A stretch of DNA of 64,000 nt from Batrachochytrium dendrobatidis JAM81 (GCF_000203795.2 NW_006281113.1:566621-630620), one strand, 5' to 3'; shown: positions 52,440-64,000, numbered from the stretch's first letter. The notes: generated by a model from the sequence alone, not told the origin. Program-made: numbers and translations.

Positions 52440-55400
52440 ATACACGATGCTCACGCATACTATTGTATTGGTAATACATGGTATTGATTGAATACACATT
52501 ATCCAAGTGTATCAATCATGGTATGCATTGTTGGAACCCATCACTGTATATCTGGATGATCATGTCGATATTGGATGTGCGATATCAACTGTTTGATTAC
52601 GGTATACTGCTGCAAATATCATGATTATCACAATACATACATGCATGTCAGTATCATATCTGTCAGAATACATACATGCATGTCAACCAAAACTGGAATG
52701 ATCAGATACAATGTCAAGTGATAACTGTATTTTATTCAAACAAAAATACAATTGAATCAGTTGGAATGAGTTCAAATCTATCAAATCAATTGAATCAATC
52801 CGAATCTTCAGAGTCGGACGGATTTGAAAGTAATTGAAATCCACCCTTACGTTTAGGACTTCCTTTTGGATAGGATGATTTGGGGGTTTTCTGCTCACGA
52901 GAGTATTTGCGAGATTTTTGTCCACCAGAAGGATGTTTGGAAGCCTTACGTTTACCGGAGGATGCTTTAGTAGATTGAACTGTAGGTGTTTGACTCGATG
53001 ATGAGAGCGAACTTTCATGATGTTGTGGACTCTGGATTCCACTAGTAGAGGGTTGCTCGGGTTCTAGTTGTCGGTCTAATACGAGAGCTTCAAATTCTTT
53101 GACGAGTTTCATAAACATGAAATCCGATTCCAGAAGTTGCATGTAATCCTCGACTAATTCTGCACTAGTATGTTCCCCGAACAGGAACTTCACGAGCTCA
53201 TTTTTGATTTTAGTGAGCTGCGAGCGAATTCCAGAATTGTCCCAGTAGGAATCCATACACTTTTTTTCAAACTGGAGAAGAAGGTAATGTTGTTCTGCAA
53301 ATCGAGCATTGGCTTTTTTGACTTCTTCCTTGTACTTTGAACCATCTTTTCTTTTATGGGTTTTATCCATCAAATCTCCAAGCTCACCAGCTAGGCCTTT
53401 TACCAATTTTTCTTGAGAAACTATTATGGATTCTGTCGAGTCGCACATTGCCTTTGCCTCATTATGCTGTTTATTCACTCGTGCGTATTCTTTGATCAAA
53501 TTCATGCCCTCTTCTGAAAGTTGATCAAAATTAATCCAGCCTGTAGTTTGTGCACTGGGAACAGCTGTTGAAGTGCTAGATTCAACACTTGTAGTCGCGC
53601 TGGGATTAACTGGTTTGGCGACAGTAACTGAGCAGATGGCCAGAATTGATGATAAGACGGTGATTGCGAGTTTCATTGTATTGATTTGATCAAGTTGTGG
53701 ATGATTGTTATCTGACAAGTCGGGTTTATATCGTATTTATATTCGTTGTTCAGGGAATAGTGTTAAAAGCATGTTCCCTGGATGATCGTCCTAAGGAACT
53801 AGTGTTGCTGTCAGGGTTGGTGTTGACTTGCTATCGACGTCAAAGTTTAAGGGACATCCCTTTATATGATCACCCATAATCTTGATTGAGCCGCTGTTCG
53901 GCTATGCATTTGAACACCATACGATTGATCGATTGTATAATTATCCACCATAAAAGGGTTAGTGTGCCACAATATAGTCAAGTGTAGGTCAAGTAGGGCT
54001 ACATGCAACTGAGCTGATATTTAGTTGTTGGATGATTATCAATATGTGTTGTGGTTGACATGATTCAACATGTGGTTTAATGATGCTTTCCATTCAACTC
54101 GACACGATCAATCACTACACATTGTCCAGTAATTCAATCAATCAACTGAATCAATACAATGCAATTCATGTTGCAACCACAATGTCACATTGATGATCAA
54201 TGACTTGCAACTGTTGTGTTGGCATTGCATGTTGTGTGTTACTATATCAATATCGATTGTCACTATATAGTTGTATCAACCACACATTATGATCATATGT
54301 CATGGTTGATTCGTATTCTGGATTGATGCACACATTGTATTGTATTGCATCACTCGAACACAAACATCGTATGACTTGTTGATTGCTAATACTCATATTG
54401 ATCAAATACACACTACATGACACATGTCAGGTTAGCGTATACATTCCACTATATAGCACATCATGTTGCTGATACCACGCATTGTGATTCAACAGTCAAT
54501 CTGTATTCGAGTTCAACTACAATTGATTGTGTCAATCATAATATACACGACCAATTGTAGTCGAGTTGATCCGACTGAATAGAGTCCGAGTCATCATGTT
54601 CATATCAAACCATTGCAAACCATTACAAGTCTATTACACAATTCCACTCGTGTTGATTACAACATGCTATTCAGAAATGTATCATATTGTCCTGTAATGA
54701 CTGTACATGGTTGTACATGATTGTTTGAAACCAGTAACTCCGTCGATTGATATCCACAATATGATCCAGTAGTCGTCCAGATTATGTGTTGTATTTGGTG
54801 TGTTGGGTGATGATATCAACCTGTAGTCAAGGTTTGACTATCTGGACATGTCGGTGACTTTTTACCAACTGTGTGCAACTCGATGTCCAATATCGAGTCA
54901 TGTCATTGGTCAATTGATTGGTTCAATTCATCAGTGGGTTTGCTGGATCCATGTGGTGTGCAGCACTTTCAAGAGTATGTTGAATCTGTTGCAGTATTGG
55001 AACTTTGTAAACGGATCAACATACTAACCTGATCATGATTGTGGTGGTTATTGCAGTCGAGTCGTAAAGCTTATTCTGGCAATCATTGATGGTTTGGACA
55101 ATCGTTTGAATAATCGTTTGGATGTCAGGTTACGGTATCCTGATTGACAACTCGACTCGGATACAACTTATTTGGACAATTACTGATCGATGGATTGGAC
55201 AATGAACTAGGAATCAATCAACACATTGACAGATTTGTCATTCCAAATGGAAACAACGACAATCCAGTTGTAATCCATATTGAGCCTTGAATTCAAACAG
55301 TCGTGAATCAAATCATTAATAAACTACAAAAACAGTCCAATATACCAACTCGCATTTATCCACAACTCGATATGTGATGTTCAAATGTCTAATATTCAGA

Positions 55401-55660
55401 CTGTGCTGATTGCAATTGTTGTTGTAATTGTGGTTGTGTGTAAATATCAATCCAATACTCGATTCAATACTTGATTCAACTTGAGCATGTACAGTTTTGT
55501 AGTAATCCATTTGATCACATTGACAGAATCAAGCAATGATCTGATTCAACAACACCGAATGATGCATCCATATCACTTGTATCAATCAATTGTACACAAT
55601 CAGTCAATATAATCAACAATCACTGTCATGATTGACATGATTGATTCAATTCATTCAATT
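52440..55660 (-). repeat. Repeat unit D with extension (carries gene D)
   Basis: A more diverged copy of the A-C unit. Its 3' flank (about 52465-52735) recalls 20625-21100, gene D is in the same place, and the upstream region (53677-54356) matches that of A-C. The extension 54357-55660 is a direct repeat of 35870-37178 with few changes. It ends 74 bp before the stop of the DUF4246 gene. Confidence 0.75.
52795..53676 (-). CDS. Secreted coiled-coil protein, leader-conserved family, member D
   Basis: 293 residues from the ATG at 53676; an in-frame ATG at 53718 would put 14 polar residues ahead of the signal peptide and is not used. The leader MKLAITVLSSILAICSV and PVNPSATTS match A-C. The body is related in plan (LIKEYARVNKQHNEAKAM.., VSQEKLVKGL.., KYKEEVKKANARF.., LTKIKNELVKFLFGEHTS) but most residues differ. 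It keeps EPEQPSTSGIQS, as in A/C. The tail is basic (GKRKASKHPSGGQKSRKYSREQK) and ends acidic (SDSEDSD). Function is unknown. Confidence 0.78.
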   Translation of the reverse strand: MKLAITVLSSILAICSVTVAKPVNPSATTSVESSTSTAVPSAQTTGWINFDQLSEEGMNLIKEYARVNKQHNEAKAMCDSTESIIVSQEKLVKGLAGELGDLMDKTHKRKDGSKYKEEVKKANARFAEQHYLLLQFEKKCMDSYWDNSGIRSQLTKIKNELVKFLFGEHTSAELVEDYMQLLESDFMFMKLVKEFEALVLDRQLEPEQPSTSGIQSPQHHESSLSSSSQTPTVQSTKASSGKRKASKHPSGGQKSRKYSREQKTPKSSYPKGSPKRKGGFQLLSNPSDSEDSD

Positions 55661-55733
55661 TATTCGATCCATTTAATTGCATAGATCCAACTGGCATTGC
55701 AACTCATTATTGTATAAATCACAACCTCATAAT

Positions 55734-58700
55734 TCACCACAAACGATCAAGATTATACTTCTGTTCATATATGTATTTGTTGTATGCTCTTGTGATTTGA
55801 GTTCGGTCGCTTGCCAATTCATCTCGATAGCGTTTGGCTTTAGCTGGTGATTGAACACCTTGAATATACTGCGTGATATCATTCCACAGTTCAGGCGGTA
55901 TGTGTGCCTTGTCAAGACTCGAGTTGTACCATTGTGGTTGTTGCGGAGCCACATGCGCAGTCGAAACAATCCGACGAGACGGATTCACTACAAAAAATGT
56001 CAGAATCTTGCAGTGTCCTGGTTGAGTTGGATCTGCAAGTTCAAATGATTGTTCTTTGTGTTGGTATCGATTGGGATAAACTACACATCGACCATTTGGT
56101 AATTCAAGCGATCCTATATACTGATTGCGTGGCGATTCTTGATCAATGCCGTACACATCTCTCCAATACATATCAGATGCTACTTGATAAAAACGATCAA
56201 CAGCCACGCGGAAATCGAGTTTGGATGTGGTGATATTTTCCACGTCGTAGTAATACAGTCCAGTTGCAACAATCGATTCGTTAATTGGACCTTCATTGTG
56301 CCAGTTTCCCTCGTCGTATTTAGGTTTGGATGGTGTCAGTTGAATGTTGGTGAGTTTGACAATGACTTGTAGATTACGACCACGCAGTGATACTGGCTTT
56401 GCTGATTCATAATTGGATTCAAAATGTTCCAGAAGTGTTGGTACATACACGGGACGAATGACTCGAGTGTCTGGTTCCATACCACCATAGTCTGACTGGT
56501 TTGGTGGTTTATATCGATTTGTGTCATTGTGAATATCAATATACCTGAACATTGGATCCATCGTTCTGAACAGACTTTCAAACATTGGGACAAAACATTT
56601 AAATATTTTGGCAATGCATTTGTACATGTCTCGATGCCATATCGGATTCAGATTGTTGATGTATGAGTTGATGGTCACACTGCCATCCTGTTCGACACGG
56701 AATTCACTCGGAAGACATTGGAACTTGCGTGATATAAACTCGGAATCACCTTCAATGATGGGCGTATCTGAAACAAGTCGAGTCGATAACAATATATCGC
56801 ATGGTACCATTGTGGTGTATTTGAGTCGTATCCTCAGTGGTGCAATCATCGTTTGTCCATATACAACACTGTACATTGATGCATCAATCAGATTGTGCAC
56901 CATTTGACCAGTGTTGTGATTTGATCCATGTTCAAGATCCGATACATTTGTCATCAATCGCGTGTATACATTGTCAGGTATGCCATTGTCCAGTATATAC
57001 GTCAGTTCAACAGGTCCTGGTACAATTGTGCCCAATCCATCACTGCCACTACAAACAAGCTGTTTGACAAAAACCCCAAGTTGTTCCAATGCAAGATTAA
57101 ATGTTGATGGTGATATATTCTGATCGAGTGAGTCGGCCCTCCATTGCTCCACAATATGCTGGTTTGTGATATCGATCCACCACATGGGTTTGCAGAGTAT
57201 ACATTGCAGATACTGGATATACTGCATCTCGACAAGTGTGCGCACCTCTCCATGTGTATATCCGGCCATTCCAGATTTCATATCAATTTCGGCATTGTCC
57301 TTGTATGGCTGAATGCTCGAACTAGCAACATGAACCCGATACTGGAAACACGTTTCAATGATCTGGCCAGCAACCCTTTTGTTCATGTAGTCGGTATCAT
57401 CCGATTTTACAATAGCCGTTAGATTTTCAAACATCCCGCCTTGATCCAACTCGGTACGTATTGAACTGTCTGGATGATTGTCGGCAAAATCAACAAGTGT
57501 TTTGATTAGTTTTACAATACCATTATAATCACACAAATCCATATCTCTGCGTGAAATAATAGTGTTGAGTTGCTGCATAATTCCATAATCTTGAAACACC
57601 TTGATCATCTCGGCCTTGTTTGTAGATTTCTCAATCATGTCGCTGACATTATCAAACAGACGCAAAGAGTCACACATACGAAGATTGCACATCGATATCG
57701 TCAATTGCTCAAAAACCAACGATCGTACAAGCGATACAGGAAAGTCGCGCATTTGGGATGCAGCTGTTCCAGCTACTTCGATCATGCGTGCTCTTAGTTC
57801 AGAGTCGTTGCTGTATTTGACACACAAGTCGTTCAGTGCTTGAATCAATCACGATCTTATCAACTCGGCTGAAATCACTTCACAATTTCTAATATCGCAT
57901 AAACTCTGAATAGCATCAATACTTTGATCAATTACTGCTTGATCGACACTCCTGTATTCATGTCATGTCAAATTTACCAATTGTGATGACTGGACACACA
58001 TTCATGCATAACACCACATACCTGAGCGTATTGACCAGTGCTGGAATGATGCCACATTTCACTGCTTTTACTGGGTCATGACGATAAATATTCCAATGCA
58101 TGGTTTGAAAGTTTTCGATAAACCCAACAGCAACTGAACCACTGGATGATTCCAGTCGTGAAACAAGTCTTGATACCACAATGCCAAACTAATGATATTG
58201 TTCAATGTCAAATATACAATCAGATCAACATGACAAGACACTGTACAAACTGATCCAATATTGTATCATTGTAAACATACATTTTCATCGTCAATATCAT
58301 GACAAACTTCCGAAAACAGGTCAATTGCCAATCTGAGCACTTCTTGATCAGACTCGTGAACAATAATCTCAACCATTGGCTTGATGTCAAATTTACACTC
58401 CTCACTCCAGTATCTATACTTGTAAAACTCTGTATATGTGTTTATCGCCTATATGCATATTGACACTGGGTGAGTTGAATGACAATCATTTGATCAATAT
58501 CAATCATGACTTGCCGCTATTTTGACTTGACGGTTTGGTGATTGCATGCATTGTGAGAGTTGGTTGCTTAGTCGATGTGATACTTTGAACCGATCATCAC
58601 TGTATACCATATTCGCAAATACTGTAGTAAACTCCATTACTTTGATCTACACAACACATGTTGATTAGTTTAGTCATGAACAATCCATTATTGTTACAAT

Positions 58701-59016
58701 ATATGAATACCTGTAAACTGGGTCGATTATACTCCAAATATTTGGCTGTGATATCTTGCAGTCCAATATTCTGTAAGCGAGGCACTACATCCATATAGTC
58801 TGTCATTTCAAACCAACACAAAGTCAGCAATGGTTTGAATTCATCAATAATACAATTGCTATTAAACTTACTGTAATTCTGTTTGTCCAACTCCAGTAGC
58901 AAGTCAAGCAGTCTGTCCCATATTTCATCAGCCTTGTATAGTTGAGCATCCGTTGTTAACAGTTTCAGATCTTCCATGTGTTGGATCAACTCTTTCATAA
59001 CATCATCCAACTTCAT
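55734..59016 (-). pseudogene. DUF4246 protein with ARM-like N-terminus, in-frame TGA
   Basis: Exons on the minus strand: 59016-58711, 58646-58601, 58429-58281, 58188-58022 and 57951-55734, together 962 codons. The C-terminal 450 residues are DUF4246: FQCLPSEFRVEQDGSVTINSYINNL, LQVIVKLTNIQLTPSKPKYDEGNWHNEG, IVATGLYYYDVENI, NGRCVVYPNRYQHKEQSFELADPTQPGHCKILTFFVVNPSRRIVSTAHV. The W-H-x-E and Q-H positions suggest a 2-oxoglutarate/Fe(II)-type fold. The first 350 residues are helical and repeat-like (IIPALVNTLR, SIDAIQSLCDIRNCEVISAELIRS). Codon 257 is TGA (57851-57849) with the same frame open on both sides, so the copy looks nonsense-mutated; a shorter product from a later start is possible. An alternative first ATG is at 59061. 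Confidence 0.65.
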
Positions 59017-59904
59017 GTTTGATAAAATTAGTAAAGTTGAATTTTGATTTGACAATTTCATTCATGCGAATGTTCAACAATTGCCAAGAATTGTTTATGT
59101 TTGGATTGTTGTAAAACACACAAACGAGTTGTTCCATTTTAGTATTGTTTTGATCAGTTTTTTGTAACAAAATTGGATTGTTATCAAACATGCATTTAGA
59201 AATACTGTAAATTAATATTCTGAATGTGATCGTTGTAGATTTGGTTTAATAAACAAGTTAGTTTACTACAACACATGGTAATGGATTACTAAACATCATC
59301 ATAAATCAGATGGACTGGAGTGGAATGAAATGATATCAATGACAATTGCATTACAGTGTGTTGTGATTAAACCATCGAGTATTTCCAAATACAAACTTGA
59401 ATGAAAAGTCTTGCCACAAGACTGATCAACTGTATTACTGTTTACACTGTGGTATTATTGATGTATTGGAATATTTGGTGTTCAGATACACGATGATAAT
59501 GGTAGTACAAATCATGGCAGTTGTACAAACTAAATGTGATTAAAGCCAATAATAATGTCAGACAAGATTGGATAATGAATTAGCGTGTAAATCATCAACA
59601 TTGACCAAGATTGATTGAAATGGTGAGATTGGGTTGGATGGTGATGAACACAACAAATGTGTGTGCAGAGTTGTATTGACAACATTGACAGTCAAACACA
59701 ATACATGAATATGGATTCAAACTTGGTGATCGTACAATGTATGATTACTAAAAGTGTACAAAGTGTAGATTCAACACTATAGTCTGATTGTGTGTTATAT
59801 GATGGTTGTTGTATATCAAACACGCAATACAGTCAATGTGTAGTAACCATTGTATATTGCAATGCAGAACACAGTCACTGCATAATGAATACCGAAGGAA
59901 TCCA

Positions 59905-59927
59905 TTTGACATGAATACAGTTGTAAA
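59905..59927 (-). repeat. Weak copy of the dispersed 22-bp motif
   Basis: TTTGACATGAATACAGTTGT followed by AAA, a looser match to the motif at 33509-33530. It lies in the right arm upstream of the secreted gene. Confidence 0.3.
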
Positions 59928-60250
59928 TCAAAGCGTTTGCGGTTAAACAACACTCATGAAGGGTGCTTTTCAAAATATCTGATCAAAGGGTCGTAAAAGC
60001 ATCATCCAATCGACATGATCATCAAATTGATCAATATGATATTATGGCTAGGGAGCAGCATACTGTCTAGTTCGATAGTTGCTCATTACAAGCAATCAAG
60101 TAGCCCTGTGTTGTTGGTTAATCTAAAAGGGTTAGGGTTGGTTTGCTATACAAAACATACAAATACAATCGAGTATGTTCAGTCTTATAATCAACATCAG
60201 TTTCAACACTCTGTTTTTGTATTAATAGTTTAAACTCACTGACCAGTCTG

Positions 60251-61432
60251 ATGAAATTGGTTGATATTTTATTTGTACTGAGCGCGGCAGCAACCGTTAA
60301 TGCAATACTTCCTCCAGCTGATAAATATGGTTCACCCCAAGCATCAGGCACTTTCAGTCAAGTGTCTGATCCAACCAATGAACCTAATCCAGGCACTTCC
60401 GACGACTGGCAAGAAGTAATGGATGCAATTAATTCAAGCATTTTCGACGAAGACTGGCGAAACATATTAGATCCGATTGATCCAAACACATCCGACCAAG
60501 ACTGGCAACAACCGATTGATCAACCCAGTTCAAGCACTTCCAGTCAAGTATCTGGCCCGAATAATGAGCTTATTCTAGAGATTCCCGACCAAGACTGGCA
60601 AGACATAATGGATGAACTTGATTCAAGCATTTTTGACGAAGACTGGCGAAACATATTAGATCCGATTGATCCAAGCACTTCCAATGAAGACTGGAAACAA
60701 CCAATTGATCAACCCAGTTCGAGCACTTCCAGTCAAGTTCCTGACCCAATTGATCAAGTCGGTACAAACACTTTTGACAAAGACCAACAACAACCAGCTG
60801 ATCAACCCAGTTCAAGTATTCCCAAACAAACCCAGCAACACCTAATGGATGCAACTGATTTAAATATTTCCGACAAAGATCAGCAACAGCCGATTGATCA
60901 GTCCAGTCCAAGCACTTCCAGTCAAGGTCGGAAACGGCCGATTGGTGATTCCAGTTCAAGTGGTGCTCCAAAACGAAGTCGGAAACGACGAATTGATCAA
61001 CCCAATCCAAGTACTTCTGACGAATACTGGAAACCACTATTTGATATAATTAATCCAAATATTCCCAGTCAAGACCAACAACAACCAATGGAACAAGTCG
61101 AGTCTGCTAATACTAGTTCAAATCAAGTGACTGGGTTAAGCCGAAAATTTCAGAGAACCTTTGATGGTCTAAAGCAAGGGCTTATAGCGTCTAAAGAATT
61201 ACGAGACAAAAAATGGCAACAATATCGTAGGTATGTAGACCTTGAATTCGAACAACAAATGACGTTAGCAATGGGCAAAGAAATATCTGGATCAAAATAC
61301 GATCCAAACGTTCAAAAGCAATTGAAACAAGAGTATGAAAAGCTAAGGAGAAAAGTATACAGTACCAGACAAAAATTGAAAAACTACATGAAAAAGCATG
61401 GTTTAGAATTTGATGAGCCAGACCCAGATTGA
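60251..61432 (+). CDS. Secreted W/D/Q-repeat protein (right-arm member)
   Basis: 393 residues, one exon. Signal peptide MKLVDILFVLSAAATVNA. It has the same plan as the left-arm protein: short acidic repeats with Trp (DDWQEVMDAINSSIFDEDWRNILDPID, occurring twice nearly unchanged), Ser-rich linkers (QPSSSTSSQV), basic patches (GRKRPIGD, KRSRKRRID) and a C-terminal coiled coil (QRTFDGLKQGLIASKELRDKKWQQYRRY..LRRKVYSTRQKLKNYMKKHGLEFDEPDPD). The repeats differ in number and order from the left-arm copy although both flanks are almost the same. Function is unknown. Confidence 0.78.
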   Translation: MKLVDILFVLSAAATVNAILPPADKYGSPQASGTFSQVSDPTNEPNPGTSDDWQEVMDAINSSIFDEDWRNILDPIDPNTSDQDWQQPIDQPSSSTSSQVSGPNNELILEIPDQDWQDIMDELDSSIFDEDWRNILDPIDPSTSNEDWKQPIDQPSSSTSSQVPDPIDQVGTNTFDKDQQQPADQPSSSIPKQTQQHLMDATDLNISDKDQQQPIDQSSPSTSSQGRKRPIGDSSSSGAPKRSRKRRIDQPNPSTSDEYWKPLFDIINPNIPSQDQQQPMEQVESANTSSNQVTGLSRKFQRTFDGLKQGLIASKELRDKKWQQYRRYVDLEFEQQMTLAMGKEISGSKYDPNVQKQLKQEYEKLRRKVYSTRQKLKNYMKKHGLEFDEPDPD

Positions 61433-61710
61433 TGATGTGTCGATCAATTTGATTTCGAATAAATTTAAACTTTCTGATGTGTTGGTATTTGTCGAGTATC
61501 GTGAATGGTCAACAACCATATCATTGATTGCATACTGTGTTGAGTATTACATCAACAATTACTGGGTTGTTGATTGATACATTGACATGGTTTGTTACAT
61601 ATACATCAATGACATGACAACAACCAGTGTTGATTGTAACTATCAGTCATACTTGCAATCACTTGTCAGTTGTATGGTTGCATGATATCACCAACTGATC
61701 ATGTCGTGTA

Positions 61711-62833
61711 TTGTACAACAAACGGAGCAATACACTTGTTCAAAGTCTGTCACAAGCAAAAAGTGTTTGCCATGTCACTGTCAATGTTGGAAATCACAAC
61801 ATACAATGTTTGATTGAAGGATTCAACACGCCATTACAAATCATCATTGCATTGTATCAAGAATATACTAAAACTAACCAATACGTTAATGTCTTGCAAT
61901 ATATTGTGTTTGACTACAATCACATCCAGCATTGTGCAGTTGGTGATATTGCTGAATCAAGATATGAAAGTGATCCATCAAGTGGTTCAATTGAAACAAA
62001 CACTGCAAACCATTCAATCAATGTTGGAAATTGTGTTGGAATACTGAATGGACAAACCTTTGAGTAAAATACAAGTCAATATACAGTAATGCTATGTATA
62101 CTGTGGTTAGTGGAAATGATTACTCGTATCCAATTTCAGATGATGATCAAATAATTCAGACTTGCAAGTATTATGAATTTGAACACATCCAAATTGCTGA
62201 AACGTTTGTTACTGAATCTAGAAACCCTGATCCAACAATGACAAATAAGCAGTGTCAAAACAGAAATCAATTGCATGCATTATCAACAATTAGTGAACCT
62301 GAAAACAACAAAACATATGACATATGACAGGACATTTCAAACAACTTGTTTTCTAGAGCAACTATAAATGCCATTCATTGACTCGATCAAAAACTACACC
62401 AATTACTTGCAATGCATTCATATTTGACATCCAAATTTGACATACATATCCAGTTCAACAACAGAAAGCGTCAAACAAGTGGTATCATGATTACTATTCA
62501 CAAAACAAGCAAATTGGACAACAGCGCTGTCGCAACTATTATGCTTCAAACTCGGAATCAGAAACGATGCAGCTGAAAAAAAGTACACAAAGTCGACGAG
62601 TATAGTTTATTGAATCATTCAACACCAATATCGTGTACTTGAAAATCAATGACATCAATTCCACCATCTACCAGAAACATGTTTGTTGCGGTGTGTTATT
62701 TGATGTGAATTTTGCACCAGTATGTTCATGTCTGATACAATTCATGGCTGTTATTGGACTTTGTACGACTGAACCATTGTCCAAATGTGATGATGTTTAT
62801 GCCACTGTTGTAAATCGAATGGGTGCATATTGA
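61711..62833 (+). pseudogene. Decayed reading frames, right arm
   Basis: Mirror of 45389-46520. Open stretches are 61711-62067 (118 residues, MYNKRSNTLVQSLSQAKSVCHVTVN.. to ..GQTFE), 62094-62327 (77 residues, MYTVVSGNDYSYPISDDDQ..) and 62633-62833 (66 residues). Differences from the left copy are few. Their persistence in both arms may reflect the arms' recent common origin rather than selection. Confidence 0.35.
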
Positions 62834-62989
62834 AATACATGATATTGTTGTAATAGATTGTAGTATGTCTTGTATGCAAAGTACGACAATCTCTCGAGTT
62901 TGAATTCATTGTAAATATACACCAGACATTCATCAAACTGAACCTTTTAGTATTTTTGCTTGCTTGAAATAGCTCCAGCAAACAAACAA

Positions 62990-63820
62990 GCGTTTATGCA
63001 ATGCACATTGTGTATGCTACACCAACAACATCATTGATGGTCAATACACACAAGTATTGTTGATGTACACTTTGAGTTCCAAGACTGTATTTTTTGTAGC
63101 GGGAAAGTCGTTGAAAAGCTGCACATTGAATTGAACTGTTTTGAGTTCCACTTTAAACATCTGTTCAGCAATCAGTTCATACTTTTGACAAACTCATGTA
63201 TGAATGATGGTTTATCAATGTTTTTATCAAGACACGGTAAATTGGTTCATGATCAATGATTTGGGTTGGTTCCAATGTTACTGCATTGATGACATTGAGT
63301 GTATCTGAAACAGCAACATCATCACTTGATTCGAGTTTCAAACGATAATTATTGACTGTGTTGGTCAAACTGCAGATTCACTGCTATTGGATTCAGACTC
63401 TGTAGCAAGACTTTCTGTGTGATGAAACAGCATCTGAAACTGCACCAATCGTTTGATTTCCAATAATATGAGCATCGTCCATAATAATATCATCAGCGGT
63501 TTGTGGTTCAGCATTTACCATTATACGAATCCAGTGAATATGTTGATTGTAGGTTTGTAAACAGAGGCTACAAGCCAGCAGTGGCATCGTTTGTAGACTT
63601 TTGATTTTGAAAGCATTCATAATTTTTGATATGTTACTATCATACAGCAAGGCACATTGCAGTTGCTCACTTTGTCGACTTTTATTGGCAACTTATTATG
63701 TACCAGCCACAAATATGATATTGCAGACTTGTAGATGCTTAAAAATGGGGTTTTCAAATTGACTTTTGAATTTGAGGATCGTGAACATATGATGGTATGT
63801 TGATGGTTGTCATTATTGGC
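62990..63820 (-). pseudogene. Decayed reading frame, right arm
   Basis: Mirror of 44409-45240 on the minus strand. It has the same ATG start (MTTINIPSYVHDPQIQKSI) and the stretches LACSLCLQTYNQHIHWIRIMVN and LESSDDVAVSDTLNVINAVTLEPTQIIDHEPIYRVLIKTL, with stops between. One stop of the left copy (after NAVTL) is open here (Glu), so the two arms have decayed partly independently. Confidence 0.35.
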
Positions 63821-64000
63821 AAGTGTGCTGCAGTTGATTGAAGACACAAAAGAATGAATCAATATTCGATTGTGTTGTTTATTAACAAGTGAGTGAGTGT
63901 GTTTATAAAATGGAAGAAACCAAGAAAGTCATGTGAATCCCAGTTCAAACGTCATTGTTGATGGTTTTTGATTGTTAAACTATTCAGAAATGTCTCACAT

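Larger units (their letters stand above)
59376..63843 (-). repeat. Long inverted repeat, right arm
   Basis: About 4.47 kb, the reverse complement of 44381-49133. The order mirrors the left arm: 59376-60240 (flank), gene 60251-61432, 61440-62330 (118- and 77-residue stretches), 62600-63000, and the decayed frame up to 63820. Most of the length difference is explained by the shorter secreted gene. The last 157 bases of the window (63844-64000) show nothing recognisable. Confidence 0.85.

Noticed and set aside
57849..57851. TGA as selenocysteine or a reassigned codon
   Set aside because: TGA serves as a normal stop in other genes here (for example USO1, GGPP synthase and OAT genes end in TGA), the residue context has no selenoprotein match, and no SECIS-like element was seen.
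59059..59061. Upstream ATG as the start of the DUF4246 gene
   Set aside because: In frame and possible, but the next ATG at 59016 starts a clean helical sequence; there is no evidence to choose the longer form, so it is mentioned only as an alternative.

Overview
The window looks like a piece of nuclear genome from a chytrid fungus of the Batrachochytrium type. Genes are split by many short introns with fungal-style splice sites. Conserved eukaryotic genes (NUC1, USO1, ornithine aminotransferase, an ER J-protein, GGPP synthase, a P5-type ATPase) lie next to fungalysin M36 proteases, a pepsin-like protein and several families of lineage-restricted secreted proteins embedded in repeats. Expanded M36 and aspartyl proteases are known for amphibian-pathogenic chytrids. 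The species (B. dendrobatidis or B. salamandrivorans) cannot be settled by eye.

Layout. 1-16 kb is gene-dense and ordinary: NUC1 3' end, USO1 (13 exons), OAT, then on the minus strand a DNAJB12-like J-protein and a secreted heme peroxidase, then on the plus strand an A34.5-like RNA polymerase I subunit, GGPP synthase (9 exons) and a 1029-residue serine/threonine-rich protein. 16.7-20 kb has a complete M36 metalloprotease, a MITE-like element and a GPI-type X325/BIM1-like copper protein.

From 20 kb on the window is an accessory compartment. Four copies (A-D at about 20.3, 25.1, 33.8 and 52.4 kb) of a repeat unit each carry one minus-strand gene for a small secreted protein with the same leader (MKLAVTVLSS in A-C, MKLAITVLSS in D). 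Promoter, signal peptide and, mostly, the downstream flank are conserved while the mature protein is partly or wholly different. A 298-residue secreted protein is present twice as a nearly identical inverted duplication (23.8-25.0 and 42.8-44.0 kb). A 4.5-4.75 kb inverted repeat (44.38-49.13 and 59.38-63.84 kb) has on each arm a secreted W/D/Q-repeat protein whose body has diverged far more than the flanks.

Single genes in this compartment include a P5B-type ATPase with an unusual luminal cysteine-rich N-terminus, an M36 pseudogene broken by a solo LTR with a 5-bp target duplication, a 686-residue secreted repeat protein with two cationic GLWS segments, a pepsin-fold protein that has lost an active-site aspartate, and a DUF4246 gene with an in-frame TGA.

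The main theme is secreted proteins (proteases, copper/heme proteins, unknown effectors) in a region of long direct and inverted repeats. The repeats visibly share flanks, leaders and internal sequence tracts, which points to recombination or gene conversion as a way of diversifying the secreted proteins.
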